NCBI GenBank assembly: GCA_028705705.1
Contig: JAQWCZ010000023.1
Span: 1 to 13,837 of the forward strand
DNA from: Paludibacter sp.
GTDB lineage: Bacteria > Bacteroidota > Bacteroidia > Bacteroidales > Paludibacteraceae
Direction of reading: 5' to 3'
DNA length: 13,837 bases
Positions within the stretch are counted from its first letter, which is position 1. Each line of letters opens with the position of its first letter. This document shows positions 7,246 to 13,837 of the stretch, one piece after another. The notes beneath the pieces are model-generated. The model worked only from the letters and a program-made list of their open reading frames with translations. It was not told where the DNA came from and searched no databases. Both the position numbers and the translations under genes were made by a program.

Positions 7246-7620
7246 ATGAAATTCCTTAAAAATTACTGGAAATCTATCCTAGCGACTTTGATAATTTTGG
7301 TGTTGTCGTTTGCCCGTTTTTCAGAAATAAAGGAGATCCCCAAAGTGGATTACTTAGATAAAATTATTCACTTCTTGATGTATTCGGTACTAACTTTTGT
7401 CGTGATGTTAGATAATTTCCACGATGTTCAAAACCGAAATAAACGATGGCTATTTCTTCTTTTATGTCTGTTTTTTCCTTTCATGTTGGGCATAGTGACT
7501 GAAGTATTACAACCTTTATTTTTAAATGGTAGATATTCAGATGTTTATGATAGTTTGTCCAATGCGATTGGAGTTCTTGCAGGCTGGGGAATTTTCACGC
7601 TTATTAAGTTGAAGTTGTAA
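7246..7620 (+). CDS. VanZ-like family membrane protein
   Basis: The 124-residue product is a small membrane protein. Hydrophobic segments are seen at about 8-24, 42-56, 71-89 and 103-121. Between them are the VanZ-like landmarks: VDYLDKIIHFLMYSVLTF (about residues 35-52) and TEVLQPLFLNGRYSDVYD (about 88-105), followed by SLSNAIGVLAGW. The Asp-Lys-xx-His and Glu...Gly-Arg...Asp residues are the recognisable conserved polar positions. VanZ gives low-level teicoplanin resistance in enterococci, but most homologues in other bacteria have no known role, so no resistance function is implied here. The ATG at 7246 is preferred to the in-frame TTG at 7204. The TTG lies in a promoter-like box and would add 14 polar residues before the first membrane segment. 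It lies 50 bases after the kinase gene and 36 before dprA, consistent with one transcript. Confidence 0.8.
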   Translation: MKFLKNYWKSILATLIILVLSFARFSEIKEIPKVDYLDKIIHFLMYSVLTFVVMLDNFHDVQNRNKRWLFLLLCLFFPFMLGIVTEVLQPLFLNGRYSDVYDSLSNAIGVLAGWGIFTLIKLKL

Positions 7621-7656
7621 TTACTGAGAACTTGTTTACATTTTATTTGTTTGTTT

Positions 7657-8778
7657 ATGAATCTTGATTTACTAAAATTCAGGATCGGCATCACGCTGAT
7701 CAATGGCATTGGTAATAACCTCGCCAAAAATTTGATTGCATATCTTGGTAACGAAGAAGCCGTTTTTAAAGAAAAAAAGAAAAATCTTTCCCGTATTCCC
7801 GGCATCGGTGATACCTTGGCTAAAGAGATTGTCAATCACAAACAAGCACTTTTACGGGCTGAACAGGAAATAGAATTTATCCTGAAGAATGATATTCAAT
7901 ACCTGTATTACACCGATAAAAATTACCCATTCCGACTTAAAGAGTGTCCGGATGCACCCTTGATTTTGTTTGCCAGATGTGCACAAAATTTAAATGATGC
8001 CAAATTTGTGGGCGTTGTGGGTACAAGAAATGCAACTGAATACGGGAAAGGAATTTGTCGTAATCTGGCTGTTGCATTGGCAACAATTCCTAATCTTGTG
8101 ATCATAAGCGGTTTGGCTTATGGAATAGATATTTGTGCACATAAGTCAGCTCTTGATTTTAAAATCCCTACTGTGGGTGTTGTTGCGCATGGACTTGACG
8201 TGATTTATCCTTCCGCACACAGAGCTGTTGCAGTACGCATGCTGGAACAGGGAGGAATCGTCACCGAATATTTAAGCAAAACAAAACCCGACCGGCAGAA
8301 TTTCGTGCAACGCAACCGCATTATTGCCGGTCTTTCTGATGCCCTTATTGTCGTAGAATCGGCTCTGAAAGGAGGAGCGCTCATTACTGCTGAGTTAGCG
8401 AATGATTATAACCGGGATGTTTTCGCATTTCCGGGCAGAATTAACGATGAGTGGTCGAAAGGGTGCAATGCACTCATTAAAAATAATCGCGCATCACTGA
8501 TTGAGTCGCCTGATGACTTCATCAAATTAATGGGCTGGGATCAGCAATCCAACCGGAAAGAAGCAGTACAAACGGTTTTGTTTATGGACTTGTCGGAAGA
8601 AGAAACTTGTATTTATGGTATCATCAGGAAATATCCGGATGGAATTCATGTGAATGAACTGTCTGTTGTTTCTTCTATTCCTTACAGCAAACTCACCTCG
8701 CTGTTGCTTGAAATGGAATTCAAAGCACTTGTGAAATGTATCCCGGGTGGAATTTATAAAGCGATTATACCAGGGTAA
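7657..8778 (+). CDS. dprA: DNA-processing protein DprA
   Basis: The 373-residue protein is full length for DprA/Smf. Residues 1-70 contain two helix-hairpin-helix-like elements (INGIGNNLA at 15-23 and IPGIGDTLAKEIVN at 47-60). The Rossmann-like core follows, with VGTRNAT at 121-127, SGLAYGID at 151-158, FVQRNRIIAGLSDA at 216-229, ESALKGGALITAELA at 234-248 and FAFPG at 256-260. The C-terminal 65 residues look like the DprA winged-helix domain (DGIHVNEL near 338-345). DprA binds incoming single-stranded DNA and loads RecA during natural transformation; it is conserved even where competence is not known. It acts in the cytosol. The start is placed at the ATG at 7657 rather than the in-frame TTG two codons upstream. 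No other competence gene is in the window. A run of nine T lies 23 bases past the stop, without a convincing hairpin. Confidence 0.95.
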   Translation: MNLDLLKFRIGITLINGIGNNLAKNLIAYLGNEEAVFKEKKKNLSRIPGIGDTLAKEIVNHKQALLRAEQEIEFILKNDIQYLYYTDKNYPFRLKECPDAPLILFARCAQNLNDAKFVGVVGTRNATEYGKGICRNLAVALATIPNLVIISGLAYGIDICAHKSALDFKIPTVGVVAHGLDVIYPSAHRAVAVRMLEQGGIVTEYLSKTKPDRQNFVQRNRIIAGLSDALIVVESALKGGALITAELANDYNRDVFAFPGRINDEWSKGCNALIKNNRASLIESPDDFIKLMGWDQQSNRKEAVQTVLFMDLSEEETCIYGIIRKYPDGIHVNELSVVSSIPYSKLTSLLLEMEFKALVKCIPGGIYKAIIPG

Positions 8779-8974
8779 AAAATAAAAACACCAATCTGCT
8801 ATTTTTTTTTGTCATATTGCTTGTTTACAAATTACAACTGGCTGATAATCTGTGTACGCAAAAGGTAACAAATATTTAGCATATTTGATTTCTTGCTTTT
8901 TTGCTTTGTTATTTCTAATAATTTAGCTCCCTGAAAATTTATCTGTTTGTTTAACAATCTAAATTTATTTACGT

Positions 8975-9976
8975 ATGAAATCTGTTTCAAATTTTTTTTT
9001 ATCTGGTTGTTTGTTTTTGTTGAATACAGCTTGTAACAATGAATTACAACCGGAAGTGTCAATCGAAAAGCATGATATTGCCATGGAGGTTAATACACAT
9101 GTTGCATTAATTGATCAAACTGAGTATTTACAGGAAGGTTTACACGATGATTTTCTAACTCATGAAGTGACGGATATTGTCAATCAACAACCTTTCTTGA
9201 AACAAAAAATGAAAAGGGATGATAATAGCCCGGATGTTGATACCATTTTTTCCTATGATGAAATTCCGTTGATCAAAGAAACTAAAAATTGTACACGGAT
9301 ATTTACAGATGGATCAATGGAAAGCGTTACTGAGTATTTAACGCCATTATCTGAAAACCTGATTTTTCAATTAACTGAAACGCCAATTCCTGACAAATCG
9401 AGAATTGCGTTGACAACTCAAAAGGATGGAATGCTTACAGCCTACAATGCAGCAGGTGAAATCCTGATGCAGGAAGCTTTCCCTGTATCAGATATGCGTG
9501 ATTTTATCGACACGATAAAGGTTTATGTCAAGAAAATGAGTCAGGAAGAGCCGGACAAAGCGAATAAATTGAGAAGCAAGATCAAATCATTTAAACAGTA
9601 TTTAACAACCGGAAGTAATATACATGCATTGTCGAACGGAAATTTAATTGTTGAATCGCCAATTGACAATGAGCATAATCGTTTCAATATTTATCCAGGT
9701 ATAAAAGGGATCTTAAAAAGTCGCATCGAACTGAATCCTGAAATGACAAAGACTTTGCAATACGATATTTTTCAAGGAGATAATCTTATCCAACGAAAGA
9801 AATATACCTATAATCCAAACAAAAATTTGATGAACCTACATCATAACAAGGAGATCTGTGAAAATCCGGAAACAATAGAAACGCTTACCCTGATTCTGAA
9901 TCCGAAAGGATATCCGGTTATCAGACATTCAAAGGAATTCTATAAAATGAATCAAACTCTCTATTATTTTAAGTAA
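8975..9976 (+). CDS. Putative lipoprotein of unknown function
   Basis: I do not recognise this 333-residue protein. It begins with a short signal-like stretch, MKSVSNFFLSGCLFLLNTAC, ending in a cysteine at position 20, consistent with a relaxed lipobox of the kind tolerated in Bacteroidota. The mature part has no further membrane segments, is hydrophilic and is rich in charged residues. It has a lysine-rich helical stretch at about 175-200 and a C-terminal half (about 215-333) with alternating beta-like segments. No catalytic motif is visible. A run of nine T (8992-9000) lies in codons 6-9. The gene is preceded by a 196-base intergenic region. It is followed after 63 bases by the split hydrolase gene, whose start has the same ACGTATGAAA context. 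A role in the cell envelope is inferred only from the export signal and the neighbours. Confidence 0.7.
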   Translation: MKSVSNFFLSGCLFLLNTACNNELQPEVSIEKHDIAMEVNTHVALIDQTEYLQEGLHDDFLTHEVTDIVNQQPFLKQKMKRDDNSPDVDTIFSYDEIPLIKETKNCTRIFTDGSMESVTEYLTPLSENLIFQLTETPIPDKSRIALTTQKDGMLTAYNAAGEILMQEAFPVSDMRDFIDTIKVYVKKMSQEEPDKANKLRSKIKSFKQYLTTGSNIHALSNGNLIVESPIDNEHNRFNIYPGIKGILKSRIELNPEMTKTLQYDIFQGDNLIQRKKYTYNPNKNLMNLHHNKEICENPETIETLTLILNPKGYPVIRHSKEFYKMNQTLYYFK

Positions 9977-10004
9977 ATGATTATAAACAAACTACCCTTT
10001 GTTT

Positions 10005-10024
10005 CCCCTTAAGGGGTTAAGGGG
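10005..10024. repeat. G/C-rich palindromic element before the hydrolase gene
   Basis: CCCCTTAA (10005-10012) and TTAAGGGG (10017-10024) form an inverted repeat around GGGG, and the first 12 bases are themselves a perfect palindrome. The AAGGGG unit is repeated. The G and C runs stand out against the AT-rich surroundings. There is no following T-run, so it is not an intrinsic terminator. It ends 15 bases before the ATG at 10040. It could be a leader hairpin or a copy of a dispersed intergenic repeat; one copy in the window does not decide. Confidence 0.6.
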
Positions 10025-10039
10025 CTAAATTATAAACGT

Positions 10040-10735
10040 ATGAAAAATATTATTTTAGTTACCTGTTTCATGCTTTGCATGACAGCCTACACTCAGAAAA
10101 AATTTATCTGGCTTCACGGATTAGAAGGTGAAAAGGGACCCAATACCTGGGATATTTATCAGCAATATCTAACCACTACAAACGGTTATGTTTTTGAATA
10201 TCCCTCGAACAACTCAATCACCGGAATTGCATCAAACCTGTATCAGAACTTAATTAAACCAGTCGAACAAGATGCTAATCTGGTGGTTATCGCACACAGT
10301 ATGGGAGGATTGGTCGCACGTACATTACCTGATTTTTCAACTAAAATAAAAGGAATTATAACAGTGGGAACACCCAATTCCGGTTCTGTTCTGTTGAAAA
10401 ACACACTCAATGGGAAAACATACGATTTTTTTCAACAGGCTATCAGGATGGTATCCGGAGCCGTTGATAAATCTCTCTTGTCAGGAATTTTTAGTGGGAT
10501 TCCGGTAACGACTATTGCAGCCCCGATTGTGATCCCGATTACAATATTTAAAAATAAAACTCAGGATGGTGTACTGACTACACTAAAAATTGCTCTTCAG
10601 ACCGGGATGGGAATTTATGCACTCGGTCATCCCTGTATCAGGGATATGTTACCCGAAAGTACATTTTTGCAGCAGTTAAAAGTAAAAAATAATACAGTTC
10701 CACACATTAATATTTATGGAGCTGAAGATTACTAG
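10040..10735 (+). CDS. N-terminal part of split alpha/beta-hydrolase
   Basis: This 231-residue frame would be made if the TAG is real. MKNIILVTCFMLCMTAYTQ is a cleavable-type signal peptide, so the product should be exported. The core shows FIWLHGLEG (22-30), LVVIAHSMGGLVAR (81-94, nucleophile Ser87) and TVGTPNSGS (108-116). CIRDMLPESTFLQQL (199-213) resembles the DMxPxSxFLxxL segment of class 2 lipase/PGAP1-like hydrolases. A hydrophobic stretch at about 148-170 is probably a lid or core helix. It lacks the region expected to hold the catalytic histidine, so it is probably inactive. It follows the putative lipoprotein gene by 63 bases. Confidence 0.7.
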   Translation: MKNIILVTCFMLCMTAYTQKKFIWLHGLEGEKGPNTWDIYQQYLTTTNGYVFEYPSNNSITGIASNLYQNLIKPVEQDANLVVIAHSMGGLVARTLPDFSTKIKGIITVGTPNSGSVLLKNTLNGKTYDFFQQAIRMVSGAVDKSLLSGIFSGIPVTTIAAPIVIPITIFKNKTQDGVLTTLKIALQTGMGIYALGHPCIRDMLPESTFLQQLKVKNNTVPHINIYGAEDY

Positions 10736-10759
10736 CAAGTTGTCAGAGCCATAAGCTCC

Positions 10760-11302
10760 TTGTCTAAAATTGCTGAAGTTAAAAATCCTCAATATATGGA
10801 TATAAGTTTTGATCAGGAATTTATTCCGAAGATCCAAGCCGGACTGGCATTCATTAGCCAGATTCAGCAAACACATAATCTGGTTTACAAAGCCTTGGCT
10901 GTTCCGGCTATTTTCATGCCCTGGATTTGGCTGACTCGTGAACTAGTACTTAAAGCCCGCTTGGAGTGGGATGCTATATATCGTTATCTGGATGTTGGGA
11001 TGCACGCAGATTTTGCATGTAATATGGGAGCTGTGGAATATCGCCTGCAAGATTACTGTATTCCAACTGGTATTAATCTGCAAAAACTCACTTGCAAGAA
11101 ATCTTATCTTCCCTGTATATTGGAAAATGATGGTATTCTGTCGAGACAGGATGTAATTACAGGTCTTAACTCGACTAACAAAACTTATAATGTCAGGGTA
11201 TTGGGTGTGAATCACCAGGAAATGGGCAATCATATTGAGATGCGTAAATTACTGGAACAAATTATAATCAATAAAAAATATGGAAATGAATTCAGCAGGT
11301 AA
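10760..11302 (+). CDS. C-terminal part of split alpha/beta-hydrolase
   Basis: This 180-residue frame (from an in-frame TTG; the first ATG is at 10796) is the continuation of the hydrolase after the TAG. It has no signal peptide and no convincing start, so it is probably not made separately unless there is readthrough or re-initiation. It contains a hydrophobic segment at about 45-60 and an ENDGILSRQD stretch at 122-131. NVRVLGVNHQEMGNH at 144-158 matches the NHxxMxNH-like context around the catalytic histidine of esterases (His152 or His158). Its last 23 bases overlap the beta-propeller gene in another frame, which suggests the intact gene was translationally coupled to it. Confidence 0.5.
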   Translation: MSKIAEVKNPQYMDISFDQEFIPKIQAGLAFISQIQQTHNLVYKALAVPAIFMPWIWLTRELVLKARLEWDAIYRYLDVGMHADFACNMGAVEYRLQDYCIPTGINLQKLTCKKSYLPCILENDGILSRQDVITGLNSTNKTYNVRVLGVNHQEMGNHIEMRKLLEQIIINKKYGNEFSR

Positions 11303-12548
11303 ATTTCTTATTTTGATGATGTTATTCTGCAATTTTAGTTGTGGCGTAAACAATTATCCTGATCAAAAGAAAATTGAGGGACCCAAACCTATATGGTCAA
11401 CCAGATTACCCGGAAAAGCAGGAATTTACAACGACGGGTTAATTGGCTTACCTGTGTATGACGGAAAGATCTTCTTTCATTCTACTATTTTTACAGGAGA
11501 GAAGGGTGAAGATAACAGGATACATGCGTTGAACCTCGAGACGGGTGGAATTGACTGGACTTTTCCATGTGATTTTGACCCAAACAAACCAATGTTTTTC
11601 TGGGGGAAACCCTATCTGTTTGAAAATCACATGGTGATTAAAATGTCTAAGTTTGAACCATTTTGTAAATTTGACCGGATTCTTTGTCTCAATCTTGACA
11701 ACGGTAGTTGTGAGTGGAAAATTGAAATGCCTGAAACGCTTTCACAACCGACCTGTAAAGATGTCGGAGGATATGATAATCAGTTCTTTTTTGTTTCAGA
11801 ATCAAACAAAGAAACAATAATTTTCCGAGGTGATGTACTTATCGGTGATACGAGCAGCATGTTGACACTTAGACCTTCTTACGGATATAAAAAACTTGAA
11901 ATAAACTCATCATCTTTTAATACGATTGAAAAAACAAATCAGTCTCTGTTCTTATTTTCAACCAAACAATATGCACAACAATCGGATCTCAACGCAAAAG
12001 AAAGTACAATTTGTTTACTGGATTTAAAAACCGGAAACAAAATTTCAGAAATTAATGTGTTGGATGACGACGATTATAGTGTGACAGATGTCGTTTTGTA
12101 TCAGGATATGATTTATTGTGTTAGTGGTAGAAAAGTCTTTTGTCTCAATCCACAAACAGGTACTATCGAATGGACTTGCAAGGCAACCGACATATTCAAT
12201 TTTGTAACAACCGACATGTTAGTTGATAAAGATCTATTGTTTCTGTGGGGCGTCAATCGCTATATTGGATTAGACCTGAAAAACGGGGAAATTATTTACC
12301 AGCATGAAATCACCTGTGGAAATGCTGCTGTATTTGACGGGATTGTATATCTGATCAGTAGAGATGGCAAGCTTTATGTCGTTGATATACTGACAGGAGA
12401 AATAAAACAGAAAATTTCATCTCCCGAAAATAATTTTCTTACCGGATGTAAACCACGTGTTTTTGAAGGAAAACTGTATGTTTTTGATTATTTTAATGCT
12501 TATTGTTATGATACTGACTTTAATTCAAATGCTGCTGATTTAAAATAA
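11280..12548 (+). CDS. PQQ-like beta-propeller lipoprotein
   Basis: The 422-residue protein starts with a signal-like segment ending in Cys21 (FCNFSC), consistent with lipidation and envelope location. Ser at -1 fits a lipobox, though Asn at -3 is unusual. The body has repeated strands of the form [IV]-x-x-L-[DN]-x-x-[TN]-G-x-x-x-W typical of PQQ/BamB-like propellers: around 81-93 (ALNLETGGIDW), 134-146 (LNLDNGSCEW), 244-256 (LLDLKTGNKI), 286-298 (LNPQTGTIEW), 338-350 (LDLKNGEIIY) and 367-379 (DILTGEIKQK). Six to eight blades are likely. No catalytic PQQ-dehydrogenase residues are obvious, so a binding or scaffold role is more likely than an enzyme. The start at 11280 overlaps the preceding frame by 23 bases; a second ATG two codons later (11286) is also possible. 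The substrate or partner is unknown. Confidence 0.75.
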   Translation: MEMNSAGKFLILMMLFCNFSCGVNNYPDQKKIEGPKPIWSTRLPGKAGIYNDGLIGLPVYDGKIFFHSTIFTGEKGEDNRIHALNLETGGIDWTFPCDFDPNKPMFFWGKPYLFENHMVIKMSKFEPFCKFDRILCLNLDNGSCEWKIEMPETLSQPTCKDVGGYDNQFFFVSESNKETIIFRGDVLIGDTSSMLTLRPSYGYKKLEINSSSFNTIEKTNQSLFLFSTKQYAQQSDLNAKESTICLLDLKTGNKISEINVLDDDDYSVTDVVLYQDMIYCVSGRKVFCLNPQTGTIEWTCKATDIFNFVTTDMLVDKDLLFLWGVNRYIGLDLKNGEIIYQHEITCGNAAVFDGIVYLISRDGKLYVVDILTGEIKQKISSPENNFLTGCKPRVFEGKLYVFDYFNAYCYDTDFNSNAADLK

Positions 12549-12553
12549 AATTA

Positions 12554-12561
12554 TAAATTTG
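12554..12561 (+). promoter_or_regulatory. Possible -7 box for the Nudix gene
   Basis: TAAATTTG is an exact TAnnTTTG match, 5 bases after the propeller gene's stop codon. A start near 12568 would give a leader of nearly 40 bases before the ATG at 12606. No -33 TTTG is seen at 19-21 bases upstream, so the call is tentative. Confidence 0.35.
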
Positions 12562-12605
12562 TCATGTACAGTCTGTAAAACGTAACCTGATGATTTATAA
12601 TTGAT

Positions 12606-13226
12606 ATGAATATAGAAAAACTACGTTTAAAACTTAAAGGTAATCTTCCTGGAATCGAGTCACACATTAAAATGGCTCCAGAGCATCGTGCGGAAGAATT
12701 ATTTAAGATTAATCCGAATGATTTCAATCCTCGTCTTAGCGCTGTACTGATTATTTTATTTCACGAAAATGAGGAGTTGAAAATTGTTTTTATACGGCGT
12801 AGCGAATATGTAGGGATACATTCCGGACAAATTGCTTTTCCGGGAGGAAGATATGAAGATTCAGATGAAGATTTGAGAACAACTGCTTTAAGAGAAGTAG
12901 AAGAAGAAATCGGGATAAAAGCAGATGCAGTGGAAATTCTCGGATATCTGACTGATTTATATATTCCCCCAAGCAATTTCATGGTCAGAGCTTACGTAGG
13001 ATATTTAAAAGAAGAACCTGTTTTTAATATCGATGACAGGGAGGTGCAGGAGGTTTTAGTGCTCGGTTATGAACACTTTAAACATCCTGATGTTATAAAG
13101 ATCAGGGAATTCAAAACTCATAACAGCACCCGTTTAACTAAAGCACCGTATTTTGAAATTGATGGCGCAATTATCTGGGGTGCGACAGCCATGATTTTAA
13201 CTGAGCTATTAGATTTGGAATGTTAG
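12606..13226 (+). CDS. Nudix hydrolase, CoA pyrophosphatase-like (NudL/NUDT7-NUDT8 type)
   Basis: The 206-residue protein carries the CoA-pyrophosphatase signature: RRSEYVGIHSGQIAFPGG at 64-81, followed by RYEDSDEDL and the Nudix helix ALREVEEEIGI at 94-104. The acidic residues Glu97, Glu100 and Glu101 would hold the catalytic Mg2+ or Mn2+. As in NudL, the spacing between FPGG and the REVEEE helix is one residue longer than in the canonical Nudix box. Family members split CoA or acyl-CoA into 4'-phosphopantetheine derivatives and 3',5'-ADP; the exact substrate here is inference. The protein should be cytosolic. It follows the propeller gene by 57 bases and ends with TAG. The partial AraC-type gene starts 30 bases later. 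Confidence 0.9.
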   Translation: MNIEKLRLKLKGNLPGIESHIKMAPEHRAEELFKINPNDFNPRLSAVLIILFHENEELKIVFIRRSEYVGIHSGQIAFPGGRYEDSDEDLRTTALREVEEEIGIKADAVEILGYLTDLYIPPSNFMVRAYVGYLKEEPVFNIDDREVQEVLVLGYEHFKHPDVIKIREFKTHNSTRLTKAPYFEIDGAIIWGATAMILTELLDLEC

Positions 13227-13256
13227 TCGTATTATACAAAACAGAAAGTAACAATT

Positions 13257-13837
13257 ATGCTGCACCGGGAAATCAAAACATATTCACTTGCTGATAAATC
13301 GAACTTTTCTCCCCATTTTTCGCTTAAAAGAATGGAGGATCTTTATCTAAAGGCTTCCGGGAAGAAACCGGTACCCCACCGCCATGATTATTATAATATC
13401 TACTTTGTGGAAAAAGGATCCGGTTTTCATGTGATTGATTTTAAAGAATATAGAGTAACTGATTTACTGATATTCTTCGTGCTTCCCGGACAGATGCATC
13501 AACTTGTCTTTGATACCCCACCAAAGGGTAGAATCATTTCATTTACTGAAGAATTTTTGTTGAGTAATGCCATTCCTGACTACCTGATTAATGACATTTA
13601 TCTGTTTGATGATTATGGGCAATCACCACCACTTCCAATGCACCAGGACACGGTGTCAGATTACCTGAATCTGTTCGATCAGATTGAAAGTTTTGCAACA
13701 TCAACCGGGAAATACACCCTGGAAGCTGTGGGAGCACTTGTAAAACTGCTGTTGATTCAGTGTAACAACCATTGTTCCTTGTTCAAATCAGATAATCCGC
13801 AGTTCCTCGAAACAACCAATCACCTCCTGCGGGGATT
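13257..13837 (+). CDS. AraC-family transcriptional regulator, C-terminus outside window
   Basis: An open frame of 193 codons runs from the ATG at 13257 off the right edge without a stop. The N-terminal part has the cupin-type sensor arrangement of AraC regulators. VPHRHDYYNIYFVEKGSGFHVIDF (about residues 39-62) matches the PxHxHxxxxIxxxxxGxGxxxID pattern. LLIFFVLPGQMHQL (about 71-84) is the second strand pair, with the PGxxH motif. Residues 90-185 look like the helical linker (FDQIESFATSTGKYTLEAVGALVKLLLIQ). The DNA-binding helix-turn-helix pair is expected beyond the window, and its absence keeps this call below certainty. Its ligand and targets are not evident. It lies 30 bases after the Nudix gene on the same strand and may be co-transcribed with it or regulate a gene further right. 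Confidence 0.8.
   Translation, partial: MLHREIKTYSLADKSNFSPHFSLKRMEDLYLKASGKKPVPHRHDYYNIYFVEKGSGFHVIDFKEYRVTDLLIFFVLPGQMHQLVFDTPPKGRIISFTEEFLLSNAIPDYLINDIYLFDDYGQSPPLPMHQDTVSDYLNLFDQIESFATSTGKYTLEAVGALVKLLLIQCNNHCSLFKSDNPQFLETTNHLLRG

Larger units (their letters stand above)
10040..11302 (+). pseudogene. Exported alpha/beta-hydrolase (lipase/esterase) interrupted by in-frame TAG
   Basis: Two open frames, 10040-10735 and 10736-11302, are in the same reading frame and separated only by one TAG at 10733-10735. Read through, they give a 421-codon gene for one exported lipase/esterase-like protein. The N-terminal half has the signal peptide, an oxyanion HG (26-27) and the nucleophile motif AHSMGG (85-90, Ser87). 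The C-terminal half has ENDGILS (about 362-368 of the joined protein) and GVNHQEMGNH (about 389-398), which resemble the acid/loop and catalytic-His regions of such enzymes. Neither half alone would hold a full catalytic triad. The stop falls in a segment that reads IYGAEDY-stop-QVVRAISS; one base change from TGG or CAG would explain it. TAG ends two other genes here (7195, 13226), so it is a normal stop in this genome. A sequencing error is the main alternative. Confidence 0.75.

Noticed and set aside
7246..7620. Glycopeptide resistance function for the VanZ-like protein
   Set aside because: There are no other van genes in the window, and most VanZ-like proteins outside the enterococcal clusters have no shown resistance role.
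8771..8810. Terminator after dprA based on the run of nine T at 8802-8810
   Set aside because: No stable hairpin precedes the T-run; only 3-base pairings are available.
8779..8974. RNA gene or riboswitch in the gap before the lipoprotein gene
   Set aside because: The stretch is AT-rich with T-runs but no convincing paired structure or known riboswitch motif; one near-match to a -7 box (CATATTTG, about 8880-8887) was too weak to list.
10733..10735. TAG as a recoded sense codon (pyrrolysine or other)
   Set aside because: Two neighbouring intact genes end naturally in TAG (7193-7195 and 13224-13226), no suppressor is visible, and amber recoding is not expected in Bacteroidota.

Overview
The window looks like chromosomal DNA of a member of the Bacteroidota, most likely the order Bacteroidales. 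The evidence is its AT-rich sequence, start codons without Shine-Dalgarno sequences, several promoter -7 boxes of the Bacteroidetes type (TAnnTTTG), and family versions usual in that group. These include a TGS/SAD-domain nucleoside kinase of about 555 residues and a Na/Pi cotransporter with a PhoU-like tail. The genus is not resolved. No RNA gene, insertion sequence, CRISPR array or origin was seen, and no gap between genes exceeds 200 bases.

Layout. At the left edge is the start of a leftward LOG-family phosphoribohydrolase (1-312, partial). It is divergent from an SDR-type NAD(P)-dependent epimerase/dehydratase (394-1395). That gene converges on, and overlaps by 12 bases, a leftward argD-like aminotransferase. 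A leftward group follows, read from right to left: Na/Pi cotransporter (3545-5350), a clear intrinsic terminator, a Ca2+/Na+ antiporter (2534-3475), then argD (1384-2505). From 5528 everything reads rightward: the TGS-SAD-P-loop kinase, a small VanZ-like membrane protein and dprA, closely spaced and probably co-transcribed.

After a 196-base gap comes a less ordinary part (8975-12548). It holds a putative lipoprotein of unknown function, an exported alpha/beta-hydrolase (lipase/esterase) gene split by one in-frame TAG, and a PQQ-repeat beta-propeller lipoprotein whose start overlaps the end of the hydrolase frame. All three products carry export signals, so this may be a small envelope module, but its function cannot be read from the sequence. 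The right end has a Nudix hydrolase of the CoA-pyrophosphatase type and the N-terminal two thirds of an AraC-type regulator cut by the window edge.

Most of the window is housekeeping or common accessory content. The points most worth a second look are the amber-split hydrolase and its two unknown neighbours, an argD terminator that appears to lie inside the coding sequence of the convergent gene, a terminator/promoter overlap directly before the antiporter start codon, and a G/C-rich palindromic repeat before the hydrolase gene. I found no strong candidate for a wholly new system.
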